DNA of 64,000 nucleotides. Source: Glandiceps talaboti (Eukaryota; Hemichordata; Enteropneusta; Spengelidae). The DNA is taken from assembly GCF_964340395.1 (NCBI RefSeq), contig NC_135550.1:2736501-2800500 (forward strand), written 5' to 3'. A program made the position numbers and the translations under genes. Below the pieces are notes generated by a model that saw only the letters and a program-made list of their open reading frames with translations, searched no databases and was not told the DNA's origin. Below are positions 30,301 through 58,742 of this stretch, piece after piece; position 1 is the stretch's first letter; each line of letters begins with the position of its first letter.

Positions 30301-30625
30301 TTTTCCACTCGGCACTCCTCGTTTTGTACATATTTCAACACCTGTACCTTCCAATGCATGGTATTTCTAGAGTTTAGACAAACATTAATTTTAAAGCTCC
30401 CATAAATCAAGAAAACTGCCCACATACCTGTTGAGATATGTCTTCGGGTGGTAATGATTCAAGTAGCGTGGGTGTTGTAATACGTGCTGGAGGTCTAGAT
30501 AATGAGGCACTGCTCAGTGATATACGACTACTTGGTCGACTGCCAGTTCTTGGTCTATCACTACTGGCAGGTCTGGTTATCTCATCTAAACTACCACGTT
30601 CAATGTCCATGGTTTGTTTTCACAG
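4182..30625 (-). CDS. FSIP1: fibrous sheath-interacting protein 1 (FSIP1), spliced gene, 967 aa
   Basis: Ten coding exons join in frame: 30610-30428, 29976-29868, 24125-23763, 17800-17663, 16853-16696, 15832-15728, 15162-14986, 12684-12529, 7444-7099, 5350-4182. All junctions are GT-AG and phases agree; the coding sum is 2904 nt. Recognition rests on features shared with vertebrate FSIP1 from memory: an N-terminus of the form MDIxxGxLDxIxxPAS, the lysine-rich helix KLRAAIKKMKKLDKILAQK (about aa 146-164), DFIQRNIE (310-317), DDEKKRLEELL (about 330-340) and DEIDLRLQ (about 380-387). FSIP1 is a coiled-coil protein linked in mammals to the sperm-tail fibrous sheath through AKAP4; its role in this animal is inferred to be ciliary or flagellar. 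The human protein is about 580 aa, so this one is longer, mainly through a Ser/Thr/Pro-rich C-terminal exon. The upstream non-coding exon is uncertain. Confidence 0.9.
5439..6545. repeat. 46-bp minisatellite, 24 copies
   Basis: The unit contains gagggcagaggttcagtacc and two main variants at one site, ttcacacatt (about 15 copies) and ttcctacatt (about 9). It lies in the last FSIP1 intron, 89 bp from the acceptor. The flank at 6560-6620 includes cagacaactgtttttctcac, which also follows the arrays at 29.7 and 31.8 kb. Confidence 0.95.
6664..6979. repeat. imperfect GACA/GATA tetranucleotide tract
   Basis: Interspersed gacagaca, gatagata and acaacaga motifs over about 315 bp inside the last FSIP1 intron. 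Translation in several minus frames gives Cys/Leu/Ser-rich ORFs with no coding meaning. Confidence 0.9.
7099..7444 (-). CDS. FSIP1: FSIP1 coding exon (aa 464-579)
   Basis: Acceptor cctcattag|ATTGAG and donor CGAG|gtaaat. It encodes SNIQLEDLLDQCSR, comparable to the LSEEQLKCLLDEC region of mammalian FSIP1, followed by a helical LPDDVLRRLLEDARQELQIS segment. The donor leaves phase 1, which matches the last exon. Confidence 0.9.
7497..9835. repeat. dispersed repeat (7497-7749 and 9382-9835) interrupted by a DNA transposon
   Basis: The left part starts gcctcctgtaaggggaggtt, holds a (TGTA)n tract (7547-7590) and ends at ccaaagaacattaa. The right part resumes with ttagtcatttgcataa and contains two or three degenerate repeats of acatcaaccataacaaag and gagtaatttgcataa. 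The two halves look like one older element split at a TTAA. Confidence 0.5.
7754..9377. mobile_element. non-autonomous piggyBac-like transposon, 1624 bp, TTAA target duplication
   Basis: Flanked by TTAA at 7750-7753 and 9378-9381. The ends are related inverted repeats: CCCTTTCACCACCAGT on the left and, on the reverse strand of the right end, CTCTTTCACCATCATT. The motif ccagtaccccatatat occurs twice near the left end. No transposase ORF is present. TTAA targets and CCY-type ends are characteristic of piggyBac, but the family is inferred from the ends only. Confidence 0.65.
9836..10915. other. FSIP1 intron sequence without recognised features
   Basis: No conserved ORF, array or inverted repeat recognised. 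Short ORFs at 10,061-10,282 are unsupported. Confidence 0.4.
10916..11938. mobile_element. element with about 220-bp terminal inverted repeats (fold-back/MITE)
   Basis: Arms at about 10916-11136 and 11718-11938 are reverse complements. Shared blocks include attcctaacatttgtg, ttgaacgccgcac(g/a)gggttg, tgcgcacc(a/g)gg and ttggt/gattaccaaatt-type sequence. The roughly 580-bp centre is not duplicated. The terminus is GTGTAC on both sides and the flanks share acac at most. No transposase was recognised. Confidence 0.65.
12529..12684 (-). CDS. FSIP1: FSIP1 coding exon (aa 412-463)
   Basis: Acceptor gatag|TTGCAA and donor GTGAG|gtagga, phase 0 on both sides, 52 codons. It encodes a strongly helical, charged segment (ALRDTKEMRDQQSRLKEIED), matching the [20 protein letters not shown] region of mammalian FSIP1. 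Confidence 0.92.
13141..14597. repeat. 49-bp minisatellite, about 30 copies
   Basis: The unit contains cttaacttgatgttctacac and tagttagaattcagacagac. Variants include attaatttg for cttaacttg, gacgttc for gatgttc, cacctg for ctcctg, and ttccac for ttctac. The variants cluster in the first third and the later copies are almost identical. It lies in the FSIP1 intron upstream of the 12.5-kb exon. Confidence 0.95.
14986..15162 (-). CDS. FSIP1: FSIP1 coding exon (aa 353-411)
   Basis: Acceptor tttcag|AATACC and donor TCAGAG|gtaagt, phase 0 on both sides, 59 codons. It encodes GLGFRPDDLEQKAMDEIDLR, the counterpart of the AEIDIKLQEL segment of mammalian FSIP1. Confidence 0.92.
15728..15832 (-). CDS. 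FSIP1: FSIP1 coding exon (aa 318-352)
   Basis: Acceptor ttttag|CTTGCC and donor GAAGAG|gtaaga, phase 0 on both sides, 35 codons. It contains NVIAMTDDEKKRLEELLGD, one of the best-conserved FSIP1 blocks, and a terminal acidic run. Confidence 0.93.
16696..16853 (-). CDS. FSIP1: FSIP1 coding exon (aa 265-317)
   Basis: Acceptor attccag|GTGCC (phase 1) and donor ATTGAA|gtaagt (phase 0). It holds a basic SAGKRRRSSKQRANK stretch and ends in GSDFIQRNIE, which matches the conserved DFIKRNIE block of FSIP1. Confidence 0.92.
17556..17640. repeat. (GT)n microsatellite
   Basis: About 40 GT dinucleotides, with gc and ca interruptions at the right end, ending about 20 bp from the donor of the adjacent FSIP1 exon. 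Confidence 0.95.
17663..17800 (-). CDS. FSIP1: FSIP1 coding exon (aa 219-265)
   Basis: Acceptor cttttcag|GTGTCG and donor AGTGCAG|gtaagt, phase 1 on both sides. It encodes VDIDDDPSVPVTPVF and a Ser/Thr-rich tail. Conservation is weak, but frame and splice sites fit. Confidence 0.85.
18315..18776. repeat. 130-bp tandem repeat, 3.5 copies
   Basis: The unit begins tgcattcaatgcctagatta and ends cactgaattacat. Copies 1-3 are nearly identical with an exact 130-bp period; the last is partial and diverged. Confidence 0.95.
19270..19705. repeat. degenerate short tandem repeat (ctttgaaatg-cttgact)
   Basis: The motifs ctttgaaatg and cttgacttt recur at irregular intervals over about 430 bp, suggesting an old decayed minisatellite. 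The minus-strand ORFs over it are not supported. Confidence 0.6.
20890..23285. repeat. 26-bp minisatellite, about 90 copies
   Basis: The unit is caaacccatgtacatacatg plus tacacc, with t/c, g/a and c/t variants. Because 26 is not a multiple of three and the unit has no stop in most phases on either strand, six long overlapping ORFs result (up to 812 codons). None is a credible gene. A block at 20,990-21,240 recurs at 21,670-21,920 (for example tgtataattatac at 21,181 and 21,861), giving a 680-bp higher-order repeat. Confidence 0.95.
23286..23755. repeat. imperfect 60-70-bp tandem repeats with GACA tracts
   Basis: About six degenerate units built on attca-tgtatacacaaag, gacagacagata and acccacaacta follow the 26-bp array and run to 6 bp from the donor of the next FSIP1 exon. 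Confidence 0.8.
23763..24125 (-). CDS. FSIP1: FSIP1 coding exon (aa 98-219), core coiled coil
   Basis: Acceptor ggtttcag|GAAACA and donor AACGAAG|gtgagt, phase 1 on both sides. It carries the family signature DPKLRAAIKKMKKLDKILAQ, then a long charged helix (KREKEVKRQRIQLEKDMQAE) and TLKFLAL, matching mammalian FSIP1 block by block. Confidence 0.95.
24126..25269. other. FSIP1 intron sequence, possible transposon end
   Basis: The sequence ttaaagggaaggtttaatc at 24,288 resembles the left end of a TTAA-target element, but I found no matching right end. The rest is AT-rich with a short GC-rich patch near 24,770-24,830. Confidence 0.3.
25270..27410. repeat. dispersed repeat cluster with internal tandem copies and CA tracts
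   Basis: First part (25,270-25,900): six copies about 100-130 bp apart of gttgctatgggcgtggtc. Second part (25,900-27,230): four or five diverged copies of a roughly 190-bp module (aatttcagcccaatctgctc, tttttgaccaaaa, tttgcatatcactgatggga). CA tracts lie at about 26,431-26,460 and 27,235-27,341. The end, gatgcctatagcactactg, matches the one near 3,265. Confidence 0.7.
28153..29655. repeat. 39-bp minisatellite, about 38 copies
   Basis: The unit is made of ttgtacctgcctgttaaagg and ccagggtttcaatgccaag. Its 39-bp length is divisible by three, so long ORFs open on both strands; these are artefacts. Rare variants repeat every 390 bp (ccagttaaagg at 28,438, 28,828 and 29,218; gttaaatgccagggttcc at 28,595 and 28,985), showing a ten-unit higher-order repeat. 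Confidence 0.97.
29868..29976 (-). CDS. FSIP1: FSIP1 coding exon (aa 62-98)
   Basis: Acceptor atttcag|GAATATG and donor AATCCTG|gtgagt, phases 0 and 1. It encodes EYDLEVVEYHSSDSDDEG and ends LLLINPG. The acidic segment aligns in position with the SDEDLDLVQH region of mammalian FSIP1. Confidence 0.88.
30428..30625 (-). CDS. FSIP1: FSIP1 first coding exon (aa 1-61) with short 5' leader
   Basis: Start ATG at 30610-30608 in good context (aaaccATGG). Donor CAACAG|gtatgt. The N-terminus MDIERGSLDEITRPAS matches the MDIIKGNLDGISKPAS start of human FSIP1. A likely acceptor, acatcccag|CTG, ends the exon at 30,625. An in-frame TGA lies 9 nt before the ATG, which supports this start. Confidence 0.92.
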
Positions 30626-30764
30626 CTGGGATGTAATCAAATTAGAAATAATGAACATCAGGGCTGTTACTATTTTGACAAAGCAAATCTCATTTACAGT
30701 TATGTTTTGAAGGCCAGGGTTTCAATCCTAGGTTCTCGCATTAGTATTCAGTGTTATCAGTGGA

Positions 30765-31745
30765 GCCATGAGGAATACATACTGTACAACATATGATATA
30801 GGGTCTTATCAGTGGAGACACAAGGAATACTTACTGTACAACATATGATATAGGGTCTTATCAGTGGAGACACAAGAAATACTTACTGTACAACATATGA
30901 TATAGGGTCTTATCAGTGGAGACACAAGGAATACTTACTGTACAACATATGATATAGGGTCTTATCAGTGGAGACACAAGGAATACATACTGTACAACAT
31001 ATGATATAGGGTCTTATCAGTGGAGACACAAGGAATACTTACTGTACAACATATGATATAGGGTCTTATCAGTGGAGACACAAGGAATACATACTGTACA
31101 ACATATGATATAGGGTCTTATCAGTGTAGCCACAAGGAATACTTACTGTACAACATATGATATAGGGTCTTATCAGTGGAGACACAAGGAATACTTACTG
31201 TACAACATATGATATAGGGTCTTATCAGTGGAGACACAAGGAATACATACTGTACAACATATGATATAGGGTCTTATCAGTGGAGACACAAGGAATACTT
31301 ACTGTACAACATATGATATAGGGTCTTATCAGTGGAGACACAAGGAATACATACTGTACAACATATGATATAGGGTCTTATCAGTGTAGCCACAAGGAAT
31401 ACTTACTGTACAACATATGATATAGGGTCTTATCAGTGGAGACACAAGGAATACTTACTGTACAACATATGATATAGGGTCTTATCAGTGGAGACACAAG
31501 GAATACTTACTGTACAACATATGATATAGGGTCTTATCAGTGGAGACACAAGGAATACTTACTGTACAACATATGATATAGGGTCTTATCAGTGGAGACA
31601 CAAGGAATACTTACTGTACAACATATAGGGTCTTATCAGTGGAGACACAAGGAATACTTACTGTACAACATATAGGGTCTTATCAGTGGAGACACAAGGA
31701 ATACTTACTGTACAACATATAGGGTCTTATCAGTGTAGCCATGAG
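30765..31745. repeat. 52-bp minisatellite, about 19 copies
   Basis: The unit contains actgtacaacatatgatata and gtcttatcagtggagacac. Variant gtgtagcc recurs at 31,124 and 31,384, so there is a 260-bp (five-unit) higher-order period. The last copies lack gatat. The entry sequence at 30,708-30,775 is homologous to 29,652-29,700. Confidence 0.95.
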
Positions 31746-31933
31746 GAATACATACTGTACAACCATACACGTAGGGTCTATGGTACAACAATAACATATA
31801 GGATCATTCTTTTGTTTTGAGCTGATTACAGCTCTGACAGACAACTGTTTTTCTCACCTAATGTGTAATCCTTTCTTAAAGTGGACCTTTATTAAGTATC
31901 ATCAAATAATAAATAAGAATGTCCATTCCAAAA

Positions 31934-32074
31934 ATGTAACATGCTATTATATACATGTAAATGTACCATGTATAGGTAAAATGTAACATGCTATTATATA
32001 CATGTAAATGTACCATGTATAGGTAAAATGTAACATGCTATTATATACATGTAAATGTACCATGTATAGGTAAA
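31934..32074. repeat. 47-bp tandem repeat, 3 copies
   Basis: The unit atgtaacatgctattatata plus catgtaaatgtaccatg and taggtaaa is repeated exactly three times. Confidence 0.95.
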
Positions 32075-33040
32075 ATGTAACTTCTAAATGACATTAGAGT
32101 TAGGTGCTATTGTTAGTTCAAATAAAAAAGATATACAGTACAGTCATCCTTCCAAACATTTGATCTGAAAAGTTGTTTCTCCATATATTGAATAATGACA
32201 ATAACTATGTGTAGAAGTGTGATTATTGTAAAGAGTGATAAAATAACATCATAGATTCAAACATTTTCACCCATTTTGTGTTAATCCAACAGAGGGTCTA
32301 TTATAATGTATATATGATGGGGTTTGACATACAAAAGGTGGGTGTGGGTGCTTCTACATCTTGACTGAAAAGGAAACTTTCCACAAGAATGTTGTTCAAT
32401 GTACAATTGGTTTAGGTCATGCTTAACTTGTGAAAACTTCAAAAGTACCAATTTTTACCTACTATGAGTCTTAGTCTTATAAAACCATTTTTGGTCCAAA
32501 TCTTTTATTTTTATTATTATTAGTATTTTTGTGCACTATCATATGCTTAAACCTATTATTGGAGGATAAAAATAGAAGTAATCTTTGATCTGTAAAATGA
32601 GATTGATGGCATGCAATACGATTATCAATTATCAGAAGTCTCTAAATATCACCGTCAACACATTTTACACAGTTCATTGTAACAGGTAATTGAATGTTTT
32701 ATACTGTAAACTGATAGACATACACTTACTTGGTCTGGCCAATAACTTACTTTTCAACATGTATTTTCACAGATTAGATAATGTGTAAAATAATAATAGC
32801 AGAATGAATAAAAGCTATGAATAACTGTTTTTGCCTCAGCAATGTACATTGGAGAATCAACTCTTGATCATCATACTTCTAATGCTTAAAAGTCAACAAA
32901 GGCGCAGTTGTAATATTGTCTGTCTGGCCGTTGAGGGCACCATATCTACATGTGATGATGGTTACATCTAAACACCCTAAACATTAACAATGTTACACAC
33001 CCACTGAAGTTAAGTGTATTTGGAGCACGAATCATCAGAC
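32075..33040. other. AT-rich non-coding stretch
   Basis: No coding segment or array recognised between the 47-bp and 38-bp repeats. Confidence 0.4.
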
Positions 33041-33109
33041 GTGAGTGCAGTGTCATAAAGTGACACAAGTCATTAGACTCGTGTCACATTACTGAAACTG
33101 CACTCACAG
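33041..33109. repeat. nested hairpin
   Basis: Outer arms gtgagtgcagt and actgcactcac enclose inner arms gtgacac and gtgtcac. The stem is about 11 plus 7 bp. Possible transposon end or structured RNA; no further support. Confidence 0.5.
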
Positions 33110-33156
33110 AGATACGACAAACGAAGAGGTGATATCGGGTAGTAACCTCATAATAT

Positions 33157-33455
33157 GAAACAATACCATGATCATATGCAATACTACATTGTATTATCAA
33201 ACAATACCATTATATGCAATGCTACATTGTATTATCAAACAATACCATTATATGCAATACTATATTGTATTATCAAACAATACCATTATATGCAATACTA
33301 CATTGTATTATCAAACAATACCATCATATGCAATACTACATTGTATTATCAAACAATACCATTATATGCAATACTATATTGTATTATCAAACAATACCAT
33401 CATATGCAATACTATATTGTATTATCAAACAATACCATCATATGCAATACTACCG
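33157..33455. repeat. 38-bp minisatellite, about 8 copies
   Basis: The unit is aaacaataccattatatgca followed by atactacattgtattatc, AT-rich, with few substitutions. Confidence 0.95.
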
Positions 33456-33974
33456 TATTGAAAAAGCCCTAAAAAAACAGCAAATGCTACAATTATTGCA
33501 GCTACATTATCCCCTAATACATCCATGCTCATATGAAGACCTGTGTAAAAAAATTCGTTTTTTAAATGTTTACCATTTCTATTGAATGTTATGCCCTTCT
33601 TCCTTAAAATTGTTACTGTGCAGTCACTACTCCATCCATGGTGTTATTTTTGAATAGTACTCGCCTCAACTACATTTTGTACTTTTCTCTGTAAATTAAG
33701 TTCTTGTAATTTTGGCAAACTATTTTGGTCCGGGTCGGACTCTTGCATTTCATTCTTCAGATGATGGAGGCTCCCCTTATACTTTGGAGTTCCATGTTCA
33801 GACATATGGTTTCTGACTTTGCTTGCTGAGTCAACATTTTGACAGCTAAAGGGCATAACATGGAGGTACACCGTTTCAACTATTTATATATCCTTGGGTA
33901 TGTACATCCAGGAGCAGGACATAATTACATCGACTAAAGGTATAGCTCCAATGTAATGAGCGTTGTTTAAGACT

Positions 33975-34137
33975 GTGACGGGAACGTGATCGCTCAGCAG
34001 GGTGGTTTTATCGGGCCAATTGTTGTAGGTTACGGTCATTCTGCATTCGATAGATGCCCGCCAATTTCAACCTAGCGGGCATTCTGGCCTTGGCAGCTGG
34101 AGGGGCAGCCTGCTATCGATCACGTTTCCCACCCTCC
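33975..34137. repeat. compact inverted-repeat segment
   Basis: The arms gggaacgtgatcg-ctcagcagg and cctgct-atcgatcacgtttccc pair over about 19 bp with one bulge. Inside lies a perfect 8-bp stem, atgcccgc/gcgggcat (about 34,054-34,081). The segment is GC-richer than its surroundings. It could be a small MITE or a structured RNA; no known RNA family recognised. Confidence 0.45.
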
Positions 34138-34254
34138 CATCGCCACTTGCTTTGTACATTTTATGTCAGTTTTATTGGGTAGCAGAGTTTCTATGTAACT
34201 GTAGTGATGTTTTTTTTGATCGTTCACATAGCTATTGTTTTTATGCCATCATAC

Positions 34255-35905
34255 AGTGTATACTATTTAGCCGTATTAGTTCATCTATAGGGACATTGCA
34301 ATACAAGTATTTTGTCATTGCCATACAGGTTACTCAGATGGAAGTTTAACTCTATTTATAGGGACATTGCAATAACAGTATTTTGTCATTGCCATACATG
34401 TTGCTCAGATGAAGTTTTACTCTATTTATAGGGACATTGCAATAACAGTATTTTGTCATTGCCATACAGGTTACTCAGATGGAAGTTTAACTCTATTTAT
34501 AGGGACATTGCAATAACAGTATTTTGTCATTGCCATACATGTTGCTCAGATGGAAGTTTAACTCTATTTATAGGGACATTGCAATAACAGTATTTTGTCA
34601 TTGCCATACAGGTTACTCAGATGGAAGTTTAACTCTATTTATAGGGACATTGCAATAACAGTATTTTGTCATTGCCATACAGGTTACTCAGATGGAAGTT
34701 TAACTCTATTTATAGGGACATTGCAATAACAGTATTTTGTCATTGCCATACATGTTGCTCAGATGGAAGTTTAACTCTATTTATAGGGACATTGCAATAA
34801 CAGTATTTTGTCATTGCCATACATGTTGCTCAGATGGAAGTTTAACTCTATTTATAGGGACATTGCAATAACAGTATTTTGTCATTGCCATACATGTTGC
34901 TCAGATGGAAGTTTAACTCTATTTATAGGGACATTGCAATAACAGTATTTTGTCATTGCCATACATGTTGCTCAGATGGAAGTTTAACTCTATTTATAGG
35001 GACATTGCAATAACAGTATTTTGTCATTGCCATACATGTTACTCAGATGGAAGTTTAACTCTATTTATAGGGACATTGCAATAACAGTATTTTGTCATTG
35101 CCATACAGGTTACTCAGATGGAAGTTTAACTCTATTTATAGGGACATTGCAATAACAGTATTTTGTCATTGCCATACATGTTGCTCAGATGGAAGTTTAA
35201 CTCTATTTATAGGGACATTGCAATAACAGTATTTTGTCATTGCCATACAGGTTACTCAGATGGAAGTTTAACTCTATTTATAGGGACATTGCAATAACAG
35301 TATTTTGTCATTGCCATACATGTTGCTCAGATGGAAGTTTAACTCTATTTATAGGGACATTGCAATAACAGTATTTTGTCATTGCCATACAGGTTACTCA
35401 GATGGAAGTTTAACTCTATTTATAGGGACATTGCAATAACAGTATTTTGTCATTGCCATACATGTTGCTCAGATGGAAGTTTAACTCTATTTATAGGGAC
35501 ATTGCAATAACAGTATTTTGTCATTGCCATACATGTTGCTCAGATGGAAGTTTAACTCTATTTATAGGGACATTGCAATAACAGTATTTTGTCATTGCCA
35601 TACATGTTGCTCAGATGGAAGTTTAACTCTATTTATAGGGACATTGCAATAACAGTATTTTGTCATTGCCATACATGTTGCTCAGATGGAAGTTTAACTC
35701 TATTTATAGGGACATTGCAATAAAGTATTTTGTCATTGCCATACATGTTACTCAGATGGAAGTTTAACTCTATTTATAGGGACATTGCAATAAAGTATTT
35801 TGTCATTGCCATACATGTTACTCAGATGGAAGTTTAACTCTATTTATAGGGACATTGCAATACAATTCTTTGACTTTGTATTTGCTCAGATGGAAGTTTT
35901 CTCTG
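34255..35905. repeat. 71-bp minisatellite, about 23 copies
   Basis: The unit contains ctatttatagggacattgca, ataacagtattttgtcattg and gctcagatggaagtttaact. Two main variants (caggttactc and catgttgctc) are interleaved. It ends about 600 bp from the bidirectional promoter. Confidence 0.96.
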
Positions 35906-36523
35906 TTTATAGGGACATTGAAATACAACTTTGCTGTTGTTTTGATGTTTGTAGGGGGTATTTTTAGTAGTAGAAATAGGGGGCAGGTGTGCTCCGTTAG
36001 TAAGTTTTGTAGTGGTGATAAAGAGTACCCCAAGTTCGCCAAACTCTGCAGTCTCACTGTGCTACTTTGTGTATGTTTGTGTGTGTGTGTGTGGGAGTCA
36101 GCAAGTCTTAACCGTTACGTAAGAGGGTTACGCAGTCGAGTTACGTCTCCGTCCGTCCACTGTGAGGGCTGAGACCATAGACAATCTCTATTGTCTCAGT
36201 GAGATGGACTTGGACGTCAAGCCCGTCATAGTCCGTAGAACTCGAGAAGATTTCCTTAGTTTCTTTGCAATAACTCCATAATACAAACCACTTCACTAAA
36301 ATTGCGGCGTATCTCATAATTTATTTGTCTGGAAATAGATTACTCAGAGAAAAATCATGGGCCATGATTCAATAAGAGAAACGCGTCGTTACTAGACAAC
36401 CTCGGACGCCACCAGGTCATTGCGGGCGGGCTTCTCTGGACATTTTAAGAATCGATAGCAATTAACAAATAGAACATGGGTTGTTAAAGTTACATGATCT
36501 TATTTTCACCAACACATACTCAC

Positions 36524-36604
36524 ATTTGTTCTTTGGGCCCTTTCAATCTGGTGAACGTTTACATGTTTACAAATGACATCCTCCAACTGCCAGCCATCAG
36601 CCAT
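36524..36604 (-). CDS. candidate first exon of a minus-strand transcript (27-codon ORF)
   Basis: The ATG at 36604-36602 (ccaagATGG, strong context) opens 27 codons starting MADGWQLEDVICKHVNVHQI and ending RTN at a good donor, AAT|gtgagt. Joined directly to the FSIP1 exon at 30,625 it would read one more codon and then stop nine bases before the FSIP1 ATG, so it could be an upstream ORF in a 5' leader exon. Alternatively it begins a separate gene whose other exons I could not identify. The product is not recognised. Confidence 0.45.
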
Positions 36605-36722
36605 CTTGGAATGTGCGCATGTGTAAAACGATTATAACCTTTGACCTAAAAGTGCCGTTTGAAACTCGCGGACCTTCATCTCATCATATGCACATGGTTC
36701 CATTGACTGCCAGCTGCCAAAC
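36605..36722. promoter_or_regulatory. probable bidirectional promoter
   Basis: Only 118 bp separate the minus-strand ATG (36,604) and the NO66 ATG (36,723). The flanks to about 36,100 have more CpG than most of the window (for example acgcgtcgtt, gggcgggc). No TATA box is obvious. Inferred from geometry and composition. Confidence 0.55.
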
Positions 36723-56273
<19,551 letters not shown>

Positions 56274-56644
56274 GTAAGACACTGCATTATATCTGGCCAT
56301 CATGAATAACAAAACCAAAGATCAATCGAAAGAGATGAAAGCTGCAATAGCTTCAACTCGAGATTTTTGTTAGGTACAATAAGATACTCATCATACAAAT
56401 TATGAACAATATTGTATCGCATGTGGAGGTTGTGGGTAAACATAATTTTGTAGCTTTATACACAATAAATCAAATTGATTTTTGGGTCCACATCAAAGAG
56501 CAATCCTGATTTCAACTTGTTTCTGTACTACTTAATATGGATAATATCGACAATTGATTAACATGTGGTCTTTTAACAATTCTCAGTTAATATATTGTGG
56601 TTGTCTGATTAAAAAATGATACTTCAGTTACAACAAGTACTTAA

Positions 56645-57658
56645 AGAGCCTACGAAATGCAATTTTACAAATTGATATTCTCTTGGAACATGATAGAAGA
56701 TGATTTTCTAATGGGAAATGTGCAGTTACTTTATGCATATTATTTTTCGATAATTAATAATCGACGATTATTCTACCCCAGAATGCAGCCTATGTAAGGC
56801 TGGACAGCCTGCGTTTCAAAACGATACACTTCGGCTATTTTCGGAAATGACGTCACGAGTAGAACACGGTCACGCGTGTTGTTGTGGTCAGCCATGCGAT
56901 TGAATGGTGTTTGTTGACGTGACACTCATACCCGTACTTTGGGTGCAATGAATGTTAGTAATAATAAGTCGTTGAGAATAATAAGTACACGATATGGTGT
57001 ACGGGGATGTAGTGGTGACTTCTGGACGTTTTCAAAGAGCGAAATATGCAAAACTGGCAAGAATAAAGCAATAGAGGAAAACCGTTGGAATATTTCTGCT
57101 AACCAAACATAGAAACCAAGTTCATGCTCCCAAGTTGCAACATTGTAATTCGTGCTAATTCAACATTGTAAACAATACATGTGCCACATTTTCCTGGCGA
57201 TGCATAGCAATGGCATCTATCAACCCCGATATTGATACGAATGTAAATGGTCTAGAAAATTTAGAATTAATAAGAACATATGAGAAGCGCACTCCGTATT
57301 CAGGTTATTTCTTATAATATAAATACATTTTTTTATTCTGTGTGATTTCTGGTACATCAACGCAATGCTAACCACCTTCGGAGATCGTCATACAGCTAGC
57401 TTGAAGTTGAATATCGTAGTTCAAACTGTCGAGATATTGCTTGATAACATCAAAAACACTGTGATCCAAGCTCCCACTTGAGTCCATCACAACGAAATCA
57501 CATTCTTCTTGGATATGTACCAACTCGCTGTTACTACTATATATTCTAGATTTTGTAAAATAATGATTAGCTATCGACATTTATATATACAAAGTTTTAT
57601 TCAAAATCATTTTTGTTATCTTATTTGCGATTGTAGTAAATAGTTTTTCGTAGGCTCT
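56645..57658. mobile_element. TTAA-flanked, Kolobok-like non-autonomous element, 1014 bp
   Basis: TTAA at 56,641-56,644 and 57,659-57,662. The terminal inverted repeat is AGAGCCTACGAAA (13 bp perfect). The inside is CpG-containing and holds a minus-strand ORF fragment (57,580-57,368, with HIQEECDFVVMDSSGSLDHS) of unknown origin. Ends and target fit Kolobok; Sola3 or piggyBac are alternatives. Confidence 0.65.
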
Positions 57659-58012
57659 TTAACATAGTGAAAGATTCAGACTTGCCACTTCACTTGTTAC
57701 TTCACTTGTCACTACACTACCTACAGATAATATTGATCACTAATTAACAGATACAATGTCTTTTTACAAGTATAAGTGATTGTAGTCACCAATTTTTAGT
57801 GAAGATATCTTTGGTTATTTGATGACAAAAATATCCCAGTTGCAACATGTTATGACTGATGTGAACACTGTGTCAAACACAGTGGAAATCAGTTTTGTTG
57901 TACAAACTTGTTTACATTATCTTCCCCAGCAGTTGGTATTTAGCCTTATATAAAATTTGTGATCTGCCACTTCTTAGTCCCCAGAATGGGGGCTATTAGA
58001 ATAAGTTTTGTC

Positions 58013-58088
<76 letters not shown>

Positions 58089-58180
58089 TGTGTCTGTGTG
58101 TGTGTGTGTGTGTCTGTGTGTGTGTCGGTGTCTGTGTGTGTCGGTGTCTGTGTGTGTGTATGTGGGTGTGTATGTGTGTA
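58013..58180. repeat. (GT)n microsatellite with CT and CGG interruptions
   Basis: A pure GT tract to about 58,086, followed by gtctgtgt and gtcggtgt variants to about 58,180. Confidence 0.95.
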
Positions 58181-58742
58181 CATCACACATACAATATCCA
58201 CCTTCATTCAAACCTTGCACACAAAGGGGATATATCTTATGGGATATATGCACGTCACTTTGTTTTGCGACATATTGAAATTTCACTGAATGTTTGCCAT
58301 TTCTGTTCGACTATGATACTTACCTGTTGGCAAAATACTGATGGGTAACCCGCATTAATTCCTCCAATCCATGCCAAGAAATTTTTGGCCCCGCCCCCTC
58401 CACCATACCTGGCTCCATATTTGGTTAGCTTAGTCTCCCGCCTAAGTGGCAGTTAGCGCATGCGTACTTGTGTCTTTTATCGCATGGCGTACAAGTGTGT
58501 AGACGGATATTGTGTTTGTCTTCAAGTACCTCCCTCCAATTCCATTATACACACTGGTTTTTTCCACTTGGTTGGCTCTTTGGTTACCCTAAAGATCCTA
58601 GGATTACAGCTAAGTGTCGATTTATTGTCTCTCTCTTTGCGATTGAGATTTGTTGTGTGTTTTTCTTCTCCGTGCAGACGTCCCTTATATACGGACGTCA
58701 TTGCCTTACCGTGTTGTTGTTTTTTCAGTCATTCGTTTCGTC

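Noticed and set aside
33683-33845. Minus-strand ORF with acceptor and donor-like ends (HMSEHGTPKYKGSLHHLKNE)
   Set aside because: It could be an exon, but its phase does not fit the candidate exon at 36.5 kb or the FSIP1 start, and I recognise no homologue.
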